Shown here: positions 21,082-28,734 of the stretch, in pieces | Layout: each line of letters opens with the position of its first letter | Numbering within the stretch: position 1 is the stretch's first letter | Assembly: GCA_003427395.1 (NCBI GenBank) | Contig: BFEA01000172.1 | Location: 1,392,454-1,421,292, forward strand | Direction: 5' to 3' | Origin: Chara braunii | Lineage: Eukaryota > Streptophyta > Charophyceae > Charales > Characeae | DNA length: 28,839 bases | Translations under genes and position numbers: made by a program | Notes under the pieces: generated by a model | The model's input: the letters and a program-made list of their open reading frames with translations, nothing else | The model's database searches: none | Told to the model about the DNA's origin: nothing

Positions 21082-21158
21082 GCCCACATCCACTGCGAAA
21101 GCTGAGTTTCAAGCTGAGTTCAAGTGGCTTGATCCCAGCTTTTGCAGTGGGTGTGGGC
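21082..21158 (+). repeat. Foldback element, 33/32-nt arms, 12-nt loop
   Basis: Arm 21082-21114 starts GCCCACATCCACTGCGAAAG. The reverse complement of 21127-21158 starts GCCCACACCCACTGCAAAAG. Most differences are transitions that still allow G-U pairing, with one single-base bulge. A partial direct repeat of the second arm region (aagtggcttgacctcagctttt) lies just upstream at 21035. The second arm contains tttgcag, a possible splice acceptor at 21147. Confidence 0.75.
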
Positions 21159-21220
21159 ATTGCAATGCCACTTGCAACACTGCTGGGCCCGCCCTTCTAT
21201 GTGAAAAAACAAAAAAGAAG
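21148..21220 (+). CDS. Possible exon, unassigned
   Basis: The segment lies between an acceptor (tttgcag) and a donor (AAG|GTATAC) and encodes GVGIAMPLATLLGPPFYVKK, a hydrophobic segment followed by a basic tail, as in a small single-pass membrane protein. It ends with two bases of a split codon. Its 5' end lies in the arm of a foldback, which makes the acceptor doubtful. I do not recognise the protein. Confidence 0.25.
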
Positions 21221-21352
21221 GTATACGGAATTGGTTGGCGAGCGGCTTCGTCGCAATGGAATGCAGTTCAATGCACGGGTGTTATGTGTGTCCATGAAAA
21301 ACAAGTGTTATGTTGAATACGGGCGCCACTTGTTCCCCTGTGTTCTCTTCAG

Positions 21353-21391
21353 GGCAGCTTATCCATCATCTGTTGGTCACCCGGATACAAG
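21353..21391 (+). CDS. Possible 39-nt exon, unassigned
   Basis: Acceptor ctcttcag and donor AG|GTACGG flank 39 nt encoding AAYPSSVGHPDTR with split codons at both ends. The phase fits the candidate exon at 21148-21220 upstream and the one at 23401 downstream. Function unknown. Confidence 0.22.
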
Positions 21392-21821
21392 GTACGGTCA
21401 TTATATATAGCTGTATTTAGACTGAAAGATACCCCAAATACACAGCTATAATGATTGTATATTGTATTCGGGGGAGGAAGGTAGCCTTGAAGTTTGCATA
21501 GTCACCTGCCTTATGAATCGAGGTGCACTCGTTTGCACTCAGGCAGATATCGGGAAGGGTGTAGGGGCAGTGGTTGTGTGAGCAGGTGGTGTTGCACGCT
21601 TGTTCTTGTTTTTCTGTCCGCTGTTGTGCATGTGGCGTTGCTGAAGACAGGGGGAGGTACTGCCATGTTGTGATGCTGCAGTGGTGCGCACAGTTTTTCC
21701 TTCACTTGTCTAGGGAGTGCAATGATGCTTGGAGATTAATGAAGGTGTTGGAGCATGGAGTGTGTGGTCTCATGCATGTTTTTTTTTCCCTTCTTGTTCC
21801 TCTCAAATTGTGGTAATGCAG

Positions 21822-21964
21822 CTGGAGATGGAAAGAGTGGGGCACCTCCAGAGGCCCGAGGAGTTGTACCGGAGAGTGAGCGCATCATGGTTTACGTGGT
21901 CGCTGATGCGGATGACAATGTTGGTCTCGTGGGCCGGAAAGCACATCCTCTCATCACCTCCTGA
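21822..21964 (+). CDS. Possible 3' exon, unassigned
   Basis: A T-rich tract and aatgcag acceptor precede an open frame reading GDGKSGAPPEARG, then MVYVVADADDNVGLVG, and ending in a TGA at 21962-21964. A second frame over the same DNA is also open to 22067, so the reading frame is uncertain. No family recognised. Confidence 0.2.
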
Positions 21965-22238
21965 TCAGGAGACTGCACAAGGGAAATATGTTGTGATGCA
22001 ACTGCTGAAGGTCAGTTTTGTTGCTGGGGATGCAGATACATATGGAAGAGAAATCCAGGCAATATAAACAAGCCCGAGCCATGTCCCAAAATGCATGATG
22101 AGATAACCCAAAGTCTGTATGTCAAGCTTTAAATCCTCCAGTTACGGCAGCTTACATATAGCTGAGAGGGTAACTTAGTGGTGGGGACAAGGATCCAAAT
22201 AAAGTAATTCCTCTGTGTGTGTGCGTGTGCATGCATCT

Positions 22239-22336
22239 AGATGTGTATAAGAGACAGGCTCTCAGATGGTTCTGATGAACGTATATATAGTGGAATGAAG
22301 AACACCTGTCTCTTATACACATCTAGATGTGTATAA
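22239..22336. other. Nextera transposase adapter junctions left in the assembly (artefact)
   Basis: The 19-nt Tn5 mosaic-end adapter AGATGTGTATAAGAGACAG is exact at 22239-22257, preceded by CATCT, the tail of its complement. Its reverse complement CTGTCTCTTATACACATCT is exact at 22306-22324, followed at 22325-22336 by the first 12 bases of the forward adapter. Back-to-back adapter halves are the junction linker of Nextera mate-pair libraries. The 48 bases between them (22258-22305) are identical to 27860-27907. The minus-strand reading gives VYKRQ and SLIHI, typical adapter-derived peptides. This is not biological sequence. Confidence 0.97.
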
Positions 22337-22535
22337 AGGATGGGCGCAGTGGGGGAGGAGGGCGGGCGCAGTGGGGGAGGAGGGTGAGCACAGTGGGGGA
22401 AGAGGGTGAGCACAGTGGGGGAGGAGGGTGAGCACAGTGGGGGAGGAGGGTGGACACAGTCGAGGAGGAGCGTGGGCACAGTCGCGGAGGAGCGTGGGCA
22501 CAGTCGGAGAGGAGGTCCACGCAGTGGGGTGTGTT
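22337..22535 (+). repeat. 22-bp minisatellite, about nine units
   Basis: ggtgagcacagtgggggaggag-type units repeat with drift towards gcgtgggcacagtcgcggag at the right end. The array begins exactly where adapter sequence stops, so its left edge and length are unreliable. Pro/Ser-rich minus frames are artefacts. Confidence 0.85.
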
Positions 22536-22596
22536 TGTGCCCACCCCAAATTGTGTCACTTAATTTGATTTGGATCGTGAATTTTTCTTTACGCAG

Positions 22597-22624
22597 GCAC
22601 ACACACACACACACAGACACAGAG

Positions 22625-22701
<77 letters not shown>
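22597..22701 (+). repeat. CA then GA microsatellite
   Basis: (CA)n at 22597-22612, an agagacac joint, then (GA)n to 22701. Confidence 0.9.
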
Positions 22702-22707
<6 letters not shown>

Positions 22708-22775
22708 TTGCGATGCTGTTCTCCGTTTCTCTTTGCGTATTGTCTTGCACGAAATGCTTCAAGATGCATGCCCAG

Positions 22776-22884
22776 CGTTACGGCTGCTCGCATGTTTTGT
22801 AGCAAACCGCGAATGCCAGTCAGATTGGATGTTGAATACTCCATTTATACGTTACAGGACGTGCTTAACAACAATGGCACTTTT
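22776..22884 (+). CDS. Possible exon, unassigned
   Basis: A gcatgcccag acceptor and a consensus donor TTTT|GTAAGT bound an open frame reading KPRMPVRLDVEYSIYTLQDV and ending NNNGTF. Codon use looks protein-like, but no family is recognised. Its phase 0 end does not match the phase at which the 23401 exon starts. Confidence 0.25.
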
Positions 22885-23033
22885 GTAAGTGAAGTCATCT
22901 TTCTACAACTAACTCCGAGCGACTTTCAATCACTCTTGGTCCACCTAACTGACACTTACACACACACACACAGAGGGTTGGTGTGAGTCGACCACTTTTC
23001 TCAGGGGTGTCGTGATCTCCTGTTGATGTGGCA

Positions 23034-23130
23034 AGTCCTTATCCATGAATCAAATGCATCCTGGGCAAACTGTCTGTCCAGGTTCAACCTCCTGATGAGT
23101 CGCTGAGAAATACGACGAAACAGTCTGGCT
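23034..23130 (+). ncRNA. Hammerhead ribozyme-like motif, type III layout, intact core
   Basis: Core box CTGATGA lies at 23092-23098 and GAAAC at 23117-23121. Stem II is GTCG (23099-23102) pairing with CGAC (23113-23116) across a 10-nt loop. Stem III is ACTGT (23069-23073) with ACAGT (23120-23124), and the predicted cleavage site is after C23074 (a GTC site). Stem I is weaker: AGG (23080-23082) can pair with CCT (23088-23090). A second GTC at 23076-23078 gives an alternative register. The core is canonical, so self-cleavage is possible. The following sequence, with ...tatggcaacac and then CA repeats, resembles the flanks of the other copies. Confidence 0.6.
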
Positions 23131-23215
23131 AAGTTATACACAAACTTTCTGTGGAGTTGTGTATAGCTGGTATGGCAACACGCACACACGCGCACACACG
23201 CACACACGCACAACC

Positions 23216-23320
23216 AGTCGGTGAAAGTTCGTCGAAAGAGTCGGTGAAAGTTCGCCAAAACAGCCTGGCACAGTCGTGCTTTTTCTGTGGAGGTGTGTGG
23301 AAGGGATATGGCAACACACA
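23216..23320 (+). ncRNA. Hammerhead-like repeat remnants, tandem partial copies
   Basis: agtcggtgaaagttcg occurs at 23216 followed by tcgaaa, and again at 23239 followed by ccaaaacagcctggc. Both resemble the stem II-loop-GAAAC-stem III part of the intact copy, but the CTGATGA box is missing. The right flank (tttttctgtggag, then tatggcaacacac) matches the flank of the copy at 23092, about 125 bp upstream, so this is a second unit in tandem with it. CA/CACACC repeats follow to 23400. Confidence 0.45.
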
Positions 23321-23400
23321 ACACGCACACACACCAACACCCGCACCCACACCCACACCGACACCCACACCGACACCCACACCCACACCCACACCCACAG
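23318..23400 (+). repeat. CACACC microsatellite
   Basis: CA repeats pass into cacccacaccgacaccc repeats, directly after the right flank of a hammerhead-like remnant. Confidence 0.85.
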
Positions 23401-23583
23401 AGGTGTTTTTGACTGGCTTGCTGTCATCATTAAACCCAAGAAAAAGAACAGAGTGGAAGAAGGAACCCCTCGCATGCAAAGAACTGCGCATCTCTTGAGC
23501 TCCAAAAAGAAAGCTTTATACTCACCGAGGGAAAGTGGTGCTGACAAAGTCGTAACTGTGAAATTATATTTGACAGAAAATAG
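23401..23583 (+). CDS. Possible 183-nt exon, unassigned
   Basis: It starts after acacccacag and ends AATAG|GTCAGT. In the open frame it reads GVFDWLAVIIKPKKKN, then HLLSSKKKALYSPRES, then ADKVVTVKLYLTENR; the last part resembles a beta-strand pair of a ubiquitin-like or FERM-like fold, but this is only an impression. The length is a multiple of three with split codons at both ends, so it would be a phase-preserving exon. An alternative donor lies at 23681 (ACAG|GTATAA). Confidence 0.3.
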
Positions 23584-23785
23584 GTCAGTGGCTATCCAAT
23601 TGCCGCCAGCGCACCACACCCCTCATGCTCTTTGCTCTCGTTCGCAAAAATTCTGTCGGTTTTGCGGGCGGAGCCGCAACAGGTATAATCTAGTGATGTT
23701 GATATTTGCACTCGTGAAAGTGCTTCCCCCCCCCCCTCCTCCCTATGAAGAAAGCGAAGTTTTTGTGATAGCTGGACTCCAAGTC

Positions 23786-24640
23786 GATTGATTGATTGAT
23801 TGATTGATTGGTCGGTTGACTGGTTGACTGATTGATTTGTCGCATGATTGGTAGTTGCTTGGTTGGATGATTGGTCTTTTGATTGGTTGGTTGATTGGTT
23901 AGTTGATTGGTTGGTTGATTGGTTGGTTGATTGGTTGGTTGATTGGTTGGTTGATTGCTCGGTTGGTAAATTAATAAGTCGGTGAAATTAATGTTGCGGT
24001 AGCGGATGCGTTGGTCGAGTAAGTCATTGATGGTATTATTGATTTCCTGATTGGTCGGTTGACTGATTGGTTGTTTGGTAAACTCGTCGAGTAAAGATTA
24101 AAAAATGTGATTGATTGATTAAGTGATTGTTATTAGGTGGCTGATACTAGTAGGTAAAAGAAGAAAAGATGATCGAAGGCTCCTACCCCCCCTCCCCCCC
24201 CTCCCCCCCCCGAAAAGGATGCGTAATTAGTCATTTGCTCGTAGTGATCTGATGGGTGATTTGACGAATTAAGAGGAACCCGTATGATTGACTGATTGAT
24301 TGATTGATGAACTGGTTGATCGGCCCGCCTAGTGATTGGATGATTAATTGATTGAGTAATGATCGCCCGGTTGAGTCATCTGTCGTAGTTTTTAGATGGG
24401 TGATTAGATAATTTAATTAGAACCCGTATGATTGATTGATTGATTGATTGATCGCCCGGTTGGGTGATTGGCTAAATTAATTGATTGATTGCGTGATTGA
24501 TTAGTTAATCACCCGGTTGAGTGATTGGTTTGTTGAACCATTCATATGGTTCGACTGAGTGGCTGACGTAGTGATTGATCAGGTGCTTGATTTTTCTGAT
24601 TGGGTAATTCCTTGATTGGTTGTCTGGTGGATTGGTCGAT
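23786..24640 (+). repeat. Degenerate GATT/GGTT satellite
   Basis: About 850 bp dominated by gattgatt, ggttggttgatt and similar 4-bp words, with interruptions and a C-run at 24186-24211. Larger repeats include acccgtatgattga(c/t)tgattgattgat near 24279 and 24422. The same tetranucleotide reappears at 25228-25345 and 25670-25720, up to the CHMP7-like start. Confidence 0.85.
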
Positions 24641-25227
24641 TTATCAAGACACTCATTCATTAATTAATTAAACCTCTATTACCTCTCTTTCGTCTTCCCC
24701 ACGGTAGTAGTACCGTCTTCCCTCGAACACAATGCAACCTCATGACTGTATAGAACTGGAACTAGCGTTATATACATTCATGATCAGGGTTTGCTCAGCT
24801 GGCCCGCGTGATTGACGATCCGACGGGCCCAGGTATTCCCGATCCTTGCCCGGCCGCGCCGCCCGGCCAGTCAGCCAATATGACCCGGCCGCCCCGGTTG
24901 GTAGCCCAGGGTCCCCTCTTTTTTTCCCTCTGTTTTCCCGGTCTGCAAGGATTCGCCTGAATCCGGTCTGAGGGGGTTGTGGGGTGGTTGACTCTGGTTA
25001 TTCCGACTGGTTTTCCCTCTTGTAGACTGGTTATTCCGCGACTGGTTCTCCCTTTTTTGTTCCGTAGTCTTACCCCATCATCAGTAATGGTGGAAGGTCG
25101 AGGTTGCATTGATTCGGTTGTTCGCCGATGATGGAAGTGGTAAACTCAGTTCCGTGTCCGACGAGTAATCTCTGAGCTTATTTCACTATATGCGGCACTT
25201 CCTGGTCTCACGAGGGGCTGTGCTTTG
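24641..25227. other. Region upstream of the CHMP7-like gene, with a GC-rich block
   Basis: 24795-24935 is markedly GC-rich (cccggccgcgccgcccggcc). The block stands out between GATT repeats and lies 800-950 bp before the CHMP7-like start codon, so it could hold a promoter or an untranslated first exon. A 104-aa minus frame (24795-25109) is open but unrecognised. Confidence 0.35.
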
Positions 25228-25362
25228 GTCGATTGATTTGATGGTTGATTAAACTGCTAGATTGATTGATTGAGTGATCGGAAATTGACTAAGCAATTGA
25301 TTCGTCGTTGTTTGAGCAATCACTTGATCAAGTGTTTGATTAAATCCTTGATTGGTTTGTTA

Positions 25363-25438
25363 CACGTACTGAGTCTATCAAATTCAATACATCGTTTATT
25401 AACTAATCGATGTATTGAATTGATTGACTCAGTACGTG
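25363..25438 (+). repeat. Foldback element, 32/31-nt arms, 13-nt loop
   Basis: Arms 25363-25394 and 25408-25438 begin and end with CACGTACTGAGTC and its complement. They differ by one mismatch and one bulged base, and the loop is tttattaactaat. The element lies about 300 bp upstream of the CHMP7-like start codon, between GATT-type repeats. Its stem is close to perfect, so it is either young or constrained. Confidence 0.8.
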
Positions 25439-25563
25439 GTTGATGAACTTAAATGATTTGATTCGGTGTTCAAGAAGGTCGATTTCTTTTTTTGTGAATA
25501 AAAAAGAACCTGACCGTAGACGACTTTCAAGTGTGCGATGTGCTGATTGTTTCCTGTGAGTGA

Positions 25564-25652
25564 TGATGGATGGATGGATGGATGGAGGGATGGATGGATG
25601 GAGGGATGGAGGGAGGGAGGGATGGATGGAGGGAGGGTGGGGGAGGGAGGGG
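25564..25652 (+). repeat. GATG/GAGG microsatellite
   Basis: gatggatggatggagg repeats turning into gggagggagg, about 90 bp before the CHMP7-like start codon. Confidence 0.9.
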
Positions 25653-25739
25653 TATGTCTGCATGCTATGATTGATGGATCGAGAAGTTTAACCGCTAAGT
25701 GATGGCTTGATTGATTGGAATGCTGCAGATTTAGCGACG

Positions 25740-25940
25740 ATGGCTGCGAGTTATTCTCCCCTGTCTGCGTTTCTGAACAAGGAGGTGCCGGGTTGGGATG
25801 ATGACGTCATCAGCAATGCGAGGTTCAAAGCATTCGGATCACGGACTGATGAGGGTTGGAAAGAAAGGATGGAATTTTGGATGGCTCTCATCATCCGGGG
25901 GGCGCGGCATCTCGGTCTTGTGGTAATCAACGCTGAAGAG
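25740..25940 (+). CDS. CHMP7: CHMP7-like ESCRT-III protein, first coding exon (67 codons)
   Basis: This exon encodes the N-terminus of a protein resembling plant CHMP7, an ESCRT-III-related factor. In the studied family the N-terminal winged-helix region binds membrane, and the protein acts in endosomal sorting and nuclear-envelope sealing. Seen here: the start ATGG at 25740, then residues 11-21 FLNKEVPGWDD, 26-32 NARFKAF, a Trp at 40, residues 45-50 EFWMAL, and 57-64 HLGLVVIN, a pattern I recognise from plant CHMP7 N-termini. An upstream in-frame Met at 25707 exists, but its extra 11 residues lie in GATT-repeat-like DNA and a possible acceptor (gctgcag) ends at 25727, so 25740 is preferred. 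The exon ends GCTGAAGAG before GTTGGT, in phase 0, and joins cleanly to 28089. Identification is from memory of the family, without a search. The Snf7 core lies outside the window. Confidence 0.8.
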
Positions 25941-25998
25941 GTTGGTGTGTTGGGGTTGACAATCATGTCAAATCCAGAGCTTTGCTGTTCACACAGGC

Positions 25999-26625
25999 AC
26001 GGAAATTGCAGTTTCTCCTTCTCCTTCTTCCCCCTCTTCCTGCGTCTCTTCCTTCCCCTTCTTTCGTCCTCTTCCTCCCTCCTCTTTTCTCCTCCATAGA
26101 GCCATCTCTATCTTCCGTCATCAGTCCTAACGAGGTTGGTCTTCACGACAAGTCCAGAGCTTTTGCTGTCCGCAGTCACGGTTCTCCTTCTTCCCCATCC
26201 TCCTGCTTCTCCTCCACCTCCTTCGTCCTCTTCCTCCCTCCTCGTTGTTTCTCCTTCATTCCCTGTCCTTCTGCTCCCCGTTCTTGCTCCTGCTCGTTCC
26301 TTCAGCCATCTCCCTTTTGCTTTTCCTTCATGTTTTCTCTCAAATCGTCTTCCTCCACCGTCTTCCTCCTCCCCCTCCCTCCTCCCTCTCCATCCCTTTG
26401 TGTCCTTCTGTTCCCTCCGTTTGCCTCTCTCTTTGTTCTTTTTTGTTTTTCCTTCTTTTCTTTTCGCCCCACCCACCTCCCCCCTCTTTCTCCTCCCCCC
26501 CCCCCCCCCCCCCCTTCGACCGGTGTCCCCCTTGTTGTTCCTAACGATTGAATTGCTTCTTTTCTCCCCACTGTCTTCCTTGTTAACCCCTTCTTTGTCC
26601 TTCCAATGGCTCCTCCACTATGTGT
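25999..26625 (+). repeat. Pyrimidine-rich (CCT/CTT) low-complexity tract in intron 1
   Basis: Roughly 600 bp are almost entirely C and T on the plus strand (cctcttcctccctcctc type), ending in a C-run near 26495-26514. Three plus frames and the minus frames stay open only because of composition, giving Ser/Pro/Leu-rich or Arg/Glu/Gly-rich readings that I do not call genes. Such tracts can form triplex DNA, and they may offer many cryptic branch-site or acceptor contexts. Confidence 0.75.
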
Positions 26626-27496
26626 CGGTGGTGTTAGGGCATACTCGTACCAGGTTTTTCCTGCTGAACTTATCGGACCGTAATGACGTCCAAATTCATT
26701 TGGAAAAGGCCAAGTGCGAGGATGCTGTTTTATTCTTTCCATCTGCACTTGTAATTTTGCACGCACTTGAGAAAGCTGCGGTAGGTTCTGACGCCCAAGA
26801 TTTTGTCGAGAACTGGACATGGGCCAGTTGTATTCGAATACAGCGTTGTGTCAGTACTCTCCGCTCATTGTTTTTTTTTTGAATAACTGATCGCTAAGAT
26901 CAAGTGTAGTCTCTCCGCTCATTTTGAAACTATGATTGAGTGATGACGTAGGCCGCACCGCAGATGCAGATCTGCTGTCGGTCAGTCATTGCCAACGAAA
27001 TAAAAACGCCTTGCGATCGGAAATGGGAAAATTTACCCTGTTATTGGTTCTTCAAAATTTTCAAATTTTGTTGAACTTCTTAATCGTTGTTAATTGCTGG
27101 CTCGATTGGGGCTACGTTGTCATCCACAAAAGACCATTTTTTGGGTGTCGTTGATACGGGCAGTACTAAATTAGCATTATTATTGAGGCGGAAAAGGAAA
27201 AAAAAAAAGAAAAAGGAACACGTTAGTTAATTAATAAATGAAGGGAAGCTGTGCTTTGGTATGGAAATTATTGTCATTATTATCATTGCGAAAGAAAGAG
27301 GATTGACTACGGGATGGGGCCAAAAGGTTCCCTTTAGTTAAGTAGTAAGTTTAAAATTCAAAATATTATAATTAAATTGTTATATTGAGGTGGAAAAACA
27401 AAGGATTTTTTGATGCAGTGAGAGGGCCGAAAGCTTCCTTTAATTAATTCATTAAAAAAGACATTCATGGCGGTTCTAGGTTTTGCTTTCTTCACT

Positions 27497-27535
27497 CCCC
27501 CCTTGCCCCCCTTGCCCCCCTTCNCCCCCCCCCCC
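27497..27535 (+). repeat. C-rich run with a single N
   Basis: cccccttgcccccc units run into a C-run with N at 27524, probably a collapsed gap. Confidence 0.85.
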
Positions 27536-27859
27536 GTTTCCCAACAAAAAGGGTACCCAATTCCTGATCCATCTGGTTTGCAATCCGGTTTGTGGTTGAA
27601 GTCCTGATCCTTTTTCTAATCCTATCCCTGATCCATGTCCTGTTCCGATTCCTTTCTGGTCCTTGATCTGGTTCCTGGTTCAAATGATGATCCAACCAAC
27701 CACAGTCCCTGTCATGATCCTGGTCCTAGTCACAAGTCTTGTTGCTGCCCTTCGGTGGTTGATAAGTTGAAGCAAGCCTACGATCCTGATCCTGTTCCCA
27801 TCACCATTCGCATCCTGATCTCGATCCAATTACAACGGATGGGTCCAGAGGGGCATATT

Positions 27860-27907
27860 GCTCTCAGATGGTTCTGATGAACGTATATATAGTGGAATGA
27901 AGAACAC
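27860..27907 (+). other. Genomic source of the 48-bp piece trapped between adapters
   Basis: These 48 bases in CHMP7-like intron 1 match 22258-22305 without a difference. Here they lie in continuous sequence with no adapter on either side, so this is probably the true locus and the copy at 22258 is a misplaced mate-pair read end. Confidence 0.85.
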
Positions 27908-28088
27908 TTAAGTTTGTGCTGCCTGGTATCCTGTGCCTCATAGGCATTAAGCATGCTTTTATGTTTTGTTTCTTAAATTATATTCAGCATGCTTTTTGGT
28001 TCTTGGCGGGTACGTTCTGCGCCTCTTGCTGATCGTTGTTCTGTGTTTATCGTTTTTTTTCCTTCCGTCTCTGTCATGTGAAGTTCAG

Positions 28089-28148
28089 GTCAAGAAAACG
28101 TGGTTTTTAAGGAAGGGGCTGACGCCCTTAGGGCTCGATGATGTTCTG
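28089..28148 (+). CDS. CHMP7: CHMP7-like ESCRT-III protein, second coding exon (20 codons)
   Basis: This 60-nt phase-0 exon has acceptor gaagttcag directly before it and donor GTGGGT directly after it. It encodes VKKTWF, a short basic linker, then GLTPLGLDDVL. In plant CHMP7 a segment of the form V-K-x-x-W-F-x-R-x-G-x-T-P-L-x-L-D-x-V-L directly follows the residues encoded by the first exon, so order, phase and sequence agree. Splicing from 25940 to 28089 gives 87 continuous codons across a 2,148-bp intron. The following intron continues past the window end, and no further CHMP7 exon was found up to 28839. The intron length and the repeats inside it suit a large genome. Confidence 0.78.
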
Positions 28149-28734
28149 GTGGGTAATGCAATTTGCATTTTTTTTAATTTTTTTTTGCAACTTTTGTAAC
28201 CTTCCAATGCCCTCACTGCAATTAGGACATACACTTGAACTACCTTCGTCCCCGGACTTGAATAGGTGCCGCACGGTCATTATAGTTGTATTTGAGCCAA
28301 CTTTGTCTATAGATATAGCGATAAAGACTGTGTTCTATTCGGGTGAAGACGGTAGCACTTCCCTAGGTCTATCTGATGGCATATTCATAAATATTTCAGT
28401 TGGGAAATCACCAGTGTGAAAAGTCTTTCCCTGACTGGTTCTTGTCTATCAACCCCCTTTTATATTTACACATGGGGGAATCTCCTTCATGAATGTCAGT
28501 CTTGTGAACTTTTAAACCTTTTGACCTGTATGAATCTGTCGGCGCTCGGTTGGGTGAGACAAACTAAGCAGTCGTTGGCTGCTTCGACATCTACCGACCT
28601 CGTACCCTTAAAAAAATAAATTAAATTATGCCCGAGGAGCAGAAAGGTCTGGCCAGAGCGAGCAGACATGAAGCGATCTATCTGTTGCTGTAGTCCTCCA
28701 GAGGCCTGTTTATTTAAATAAACTGTGCCCCCAT
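28149..28734. other. Probable CHMP7-like intron 2 (partial)
   Basis: The stretch starts with the donor GTGGGTAATG. It contains T-runs and AT-rich sequence, and no reading frame resembles the next part of CHMP7. It runs into a dispersed repeat at 28735. Confidence 0.5.

Larger units (their letters stand above)
25941..28088 (+). other. CHMP7-like intron 1
   Basis: This is the inferred intron between the two CHMP7-like exons, with donor GTTGGT and acceptor TTCAG. It carries a partial duplication: gaggttggt at 25938 recurs at 26132, followed in both copies by a closely related stretch (tccagagctt...gctgt...cacgg). The duplication therefore copies the donor site 194 bp downstream. Next come a ~600-bp pyrimidine-rich tract, AT-rich DNA with A-runs at 27198-27215, a C-run with a single N at 27524, CCTGATCC-rich DNA at 27600-27820, and the 48-bp piece that reappears inside adapter sequence at 22258. 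Confidence 0.7.
26626..28088. other. Rest of intron 1, no gene recognised
   Basis: An open frame continues from the pyrimidine tract through about 26880 and reads, in part, DVQIHLEKAKCEDAVLF. It looks more protein-like than the tract before it, but I cannot assign it and it does not match the CHMP7 segment expected here. The rest is AT-rich spacer, a (cctgatcc)-like degenerate stretch near 27600-27820 and the 48-bp segment at 27860-27907. Confidence 0.4.

Noticed and set aside
22272-22278. Another hammerhead core (CTGATGA at 22272 and 27874)
   Set aside because: No GAAAC box or stem II follows; both are the same 48-bp duplicated piece.
22237-22620. 127-residue minus-strand frame with Pro/Ser repeats
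   Set aside because: It is a reading of the 22-bp minisatellite and of Nextera adapter sequence.
23786-24640. CRISPR-like array
   Set aside because: The repeats are contiguous 4-bp words without unique equal-length spacers.
26136-26882. 248-residue plus-strand open frame and opposing 172-residue minus frame
   Set aside because: Both are driven by the pyrimidine tract. The last ~80 residues of the plus frame look less biased but match nothing known and lie in the CHMP7-like intron.
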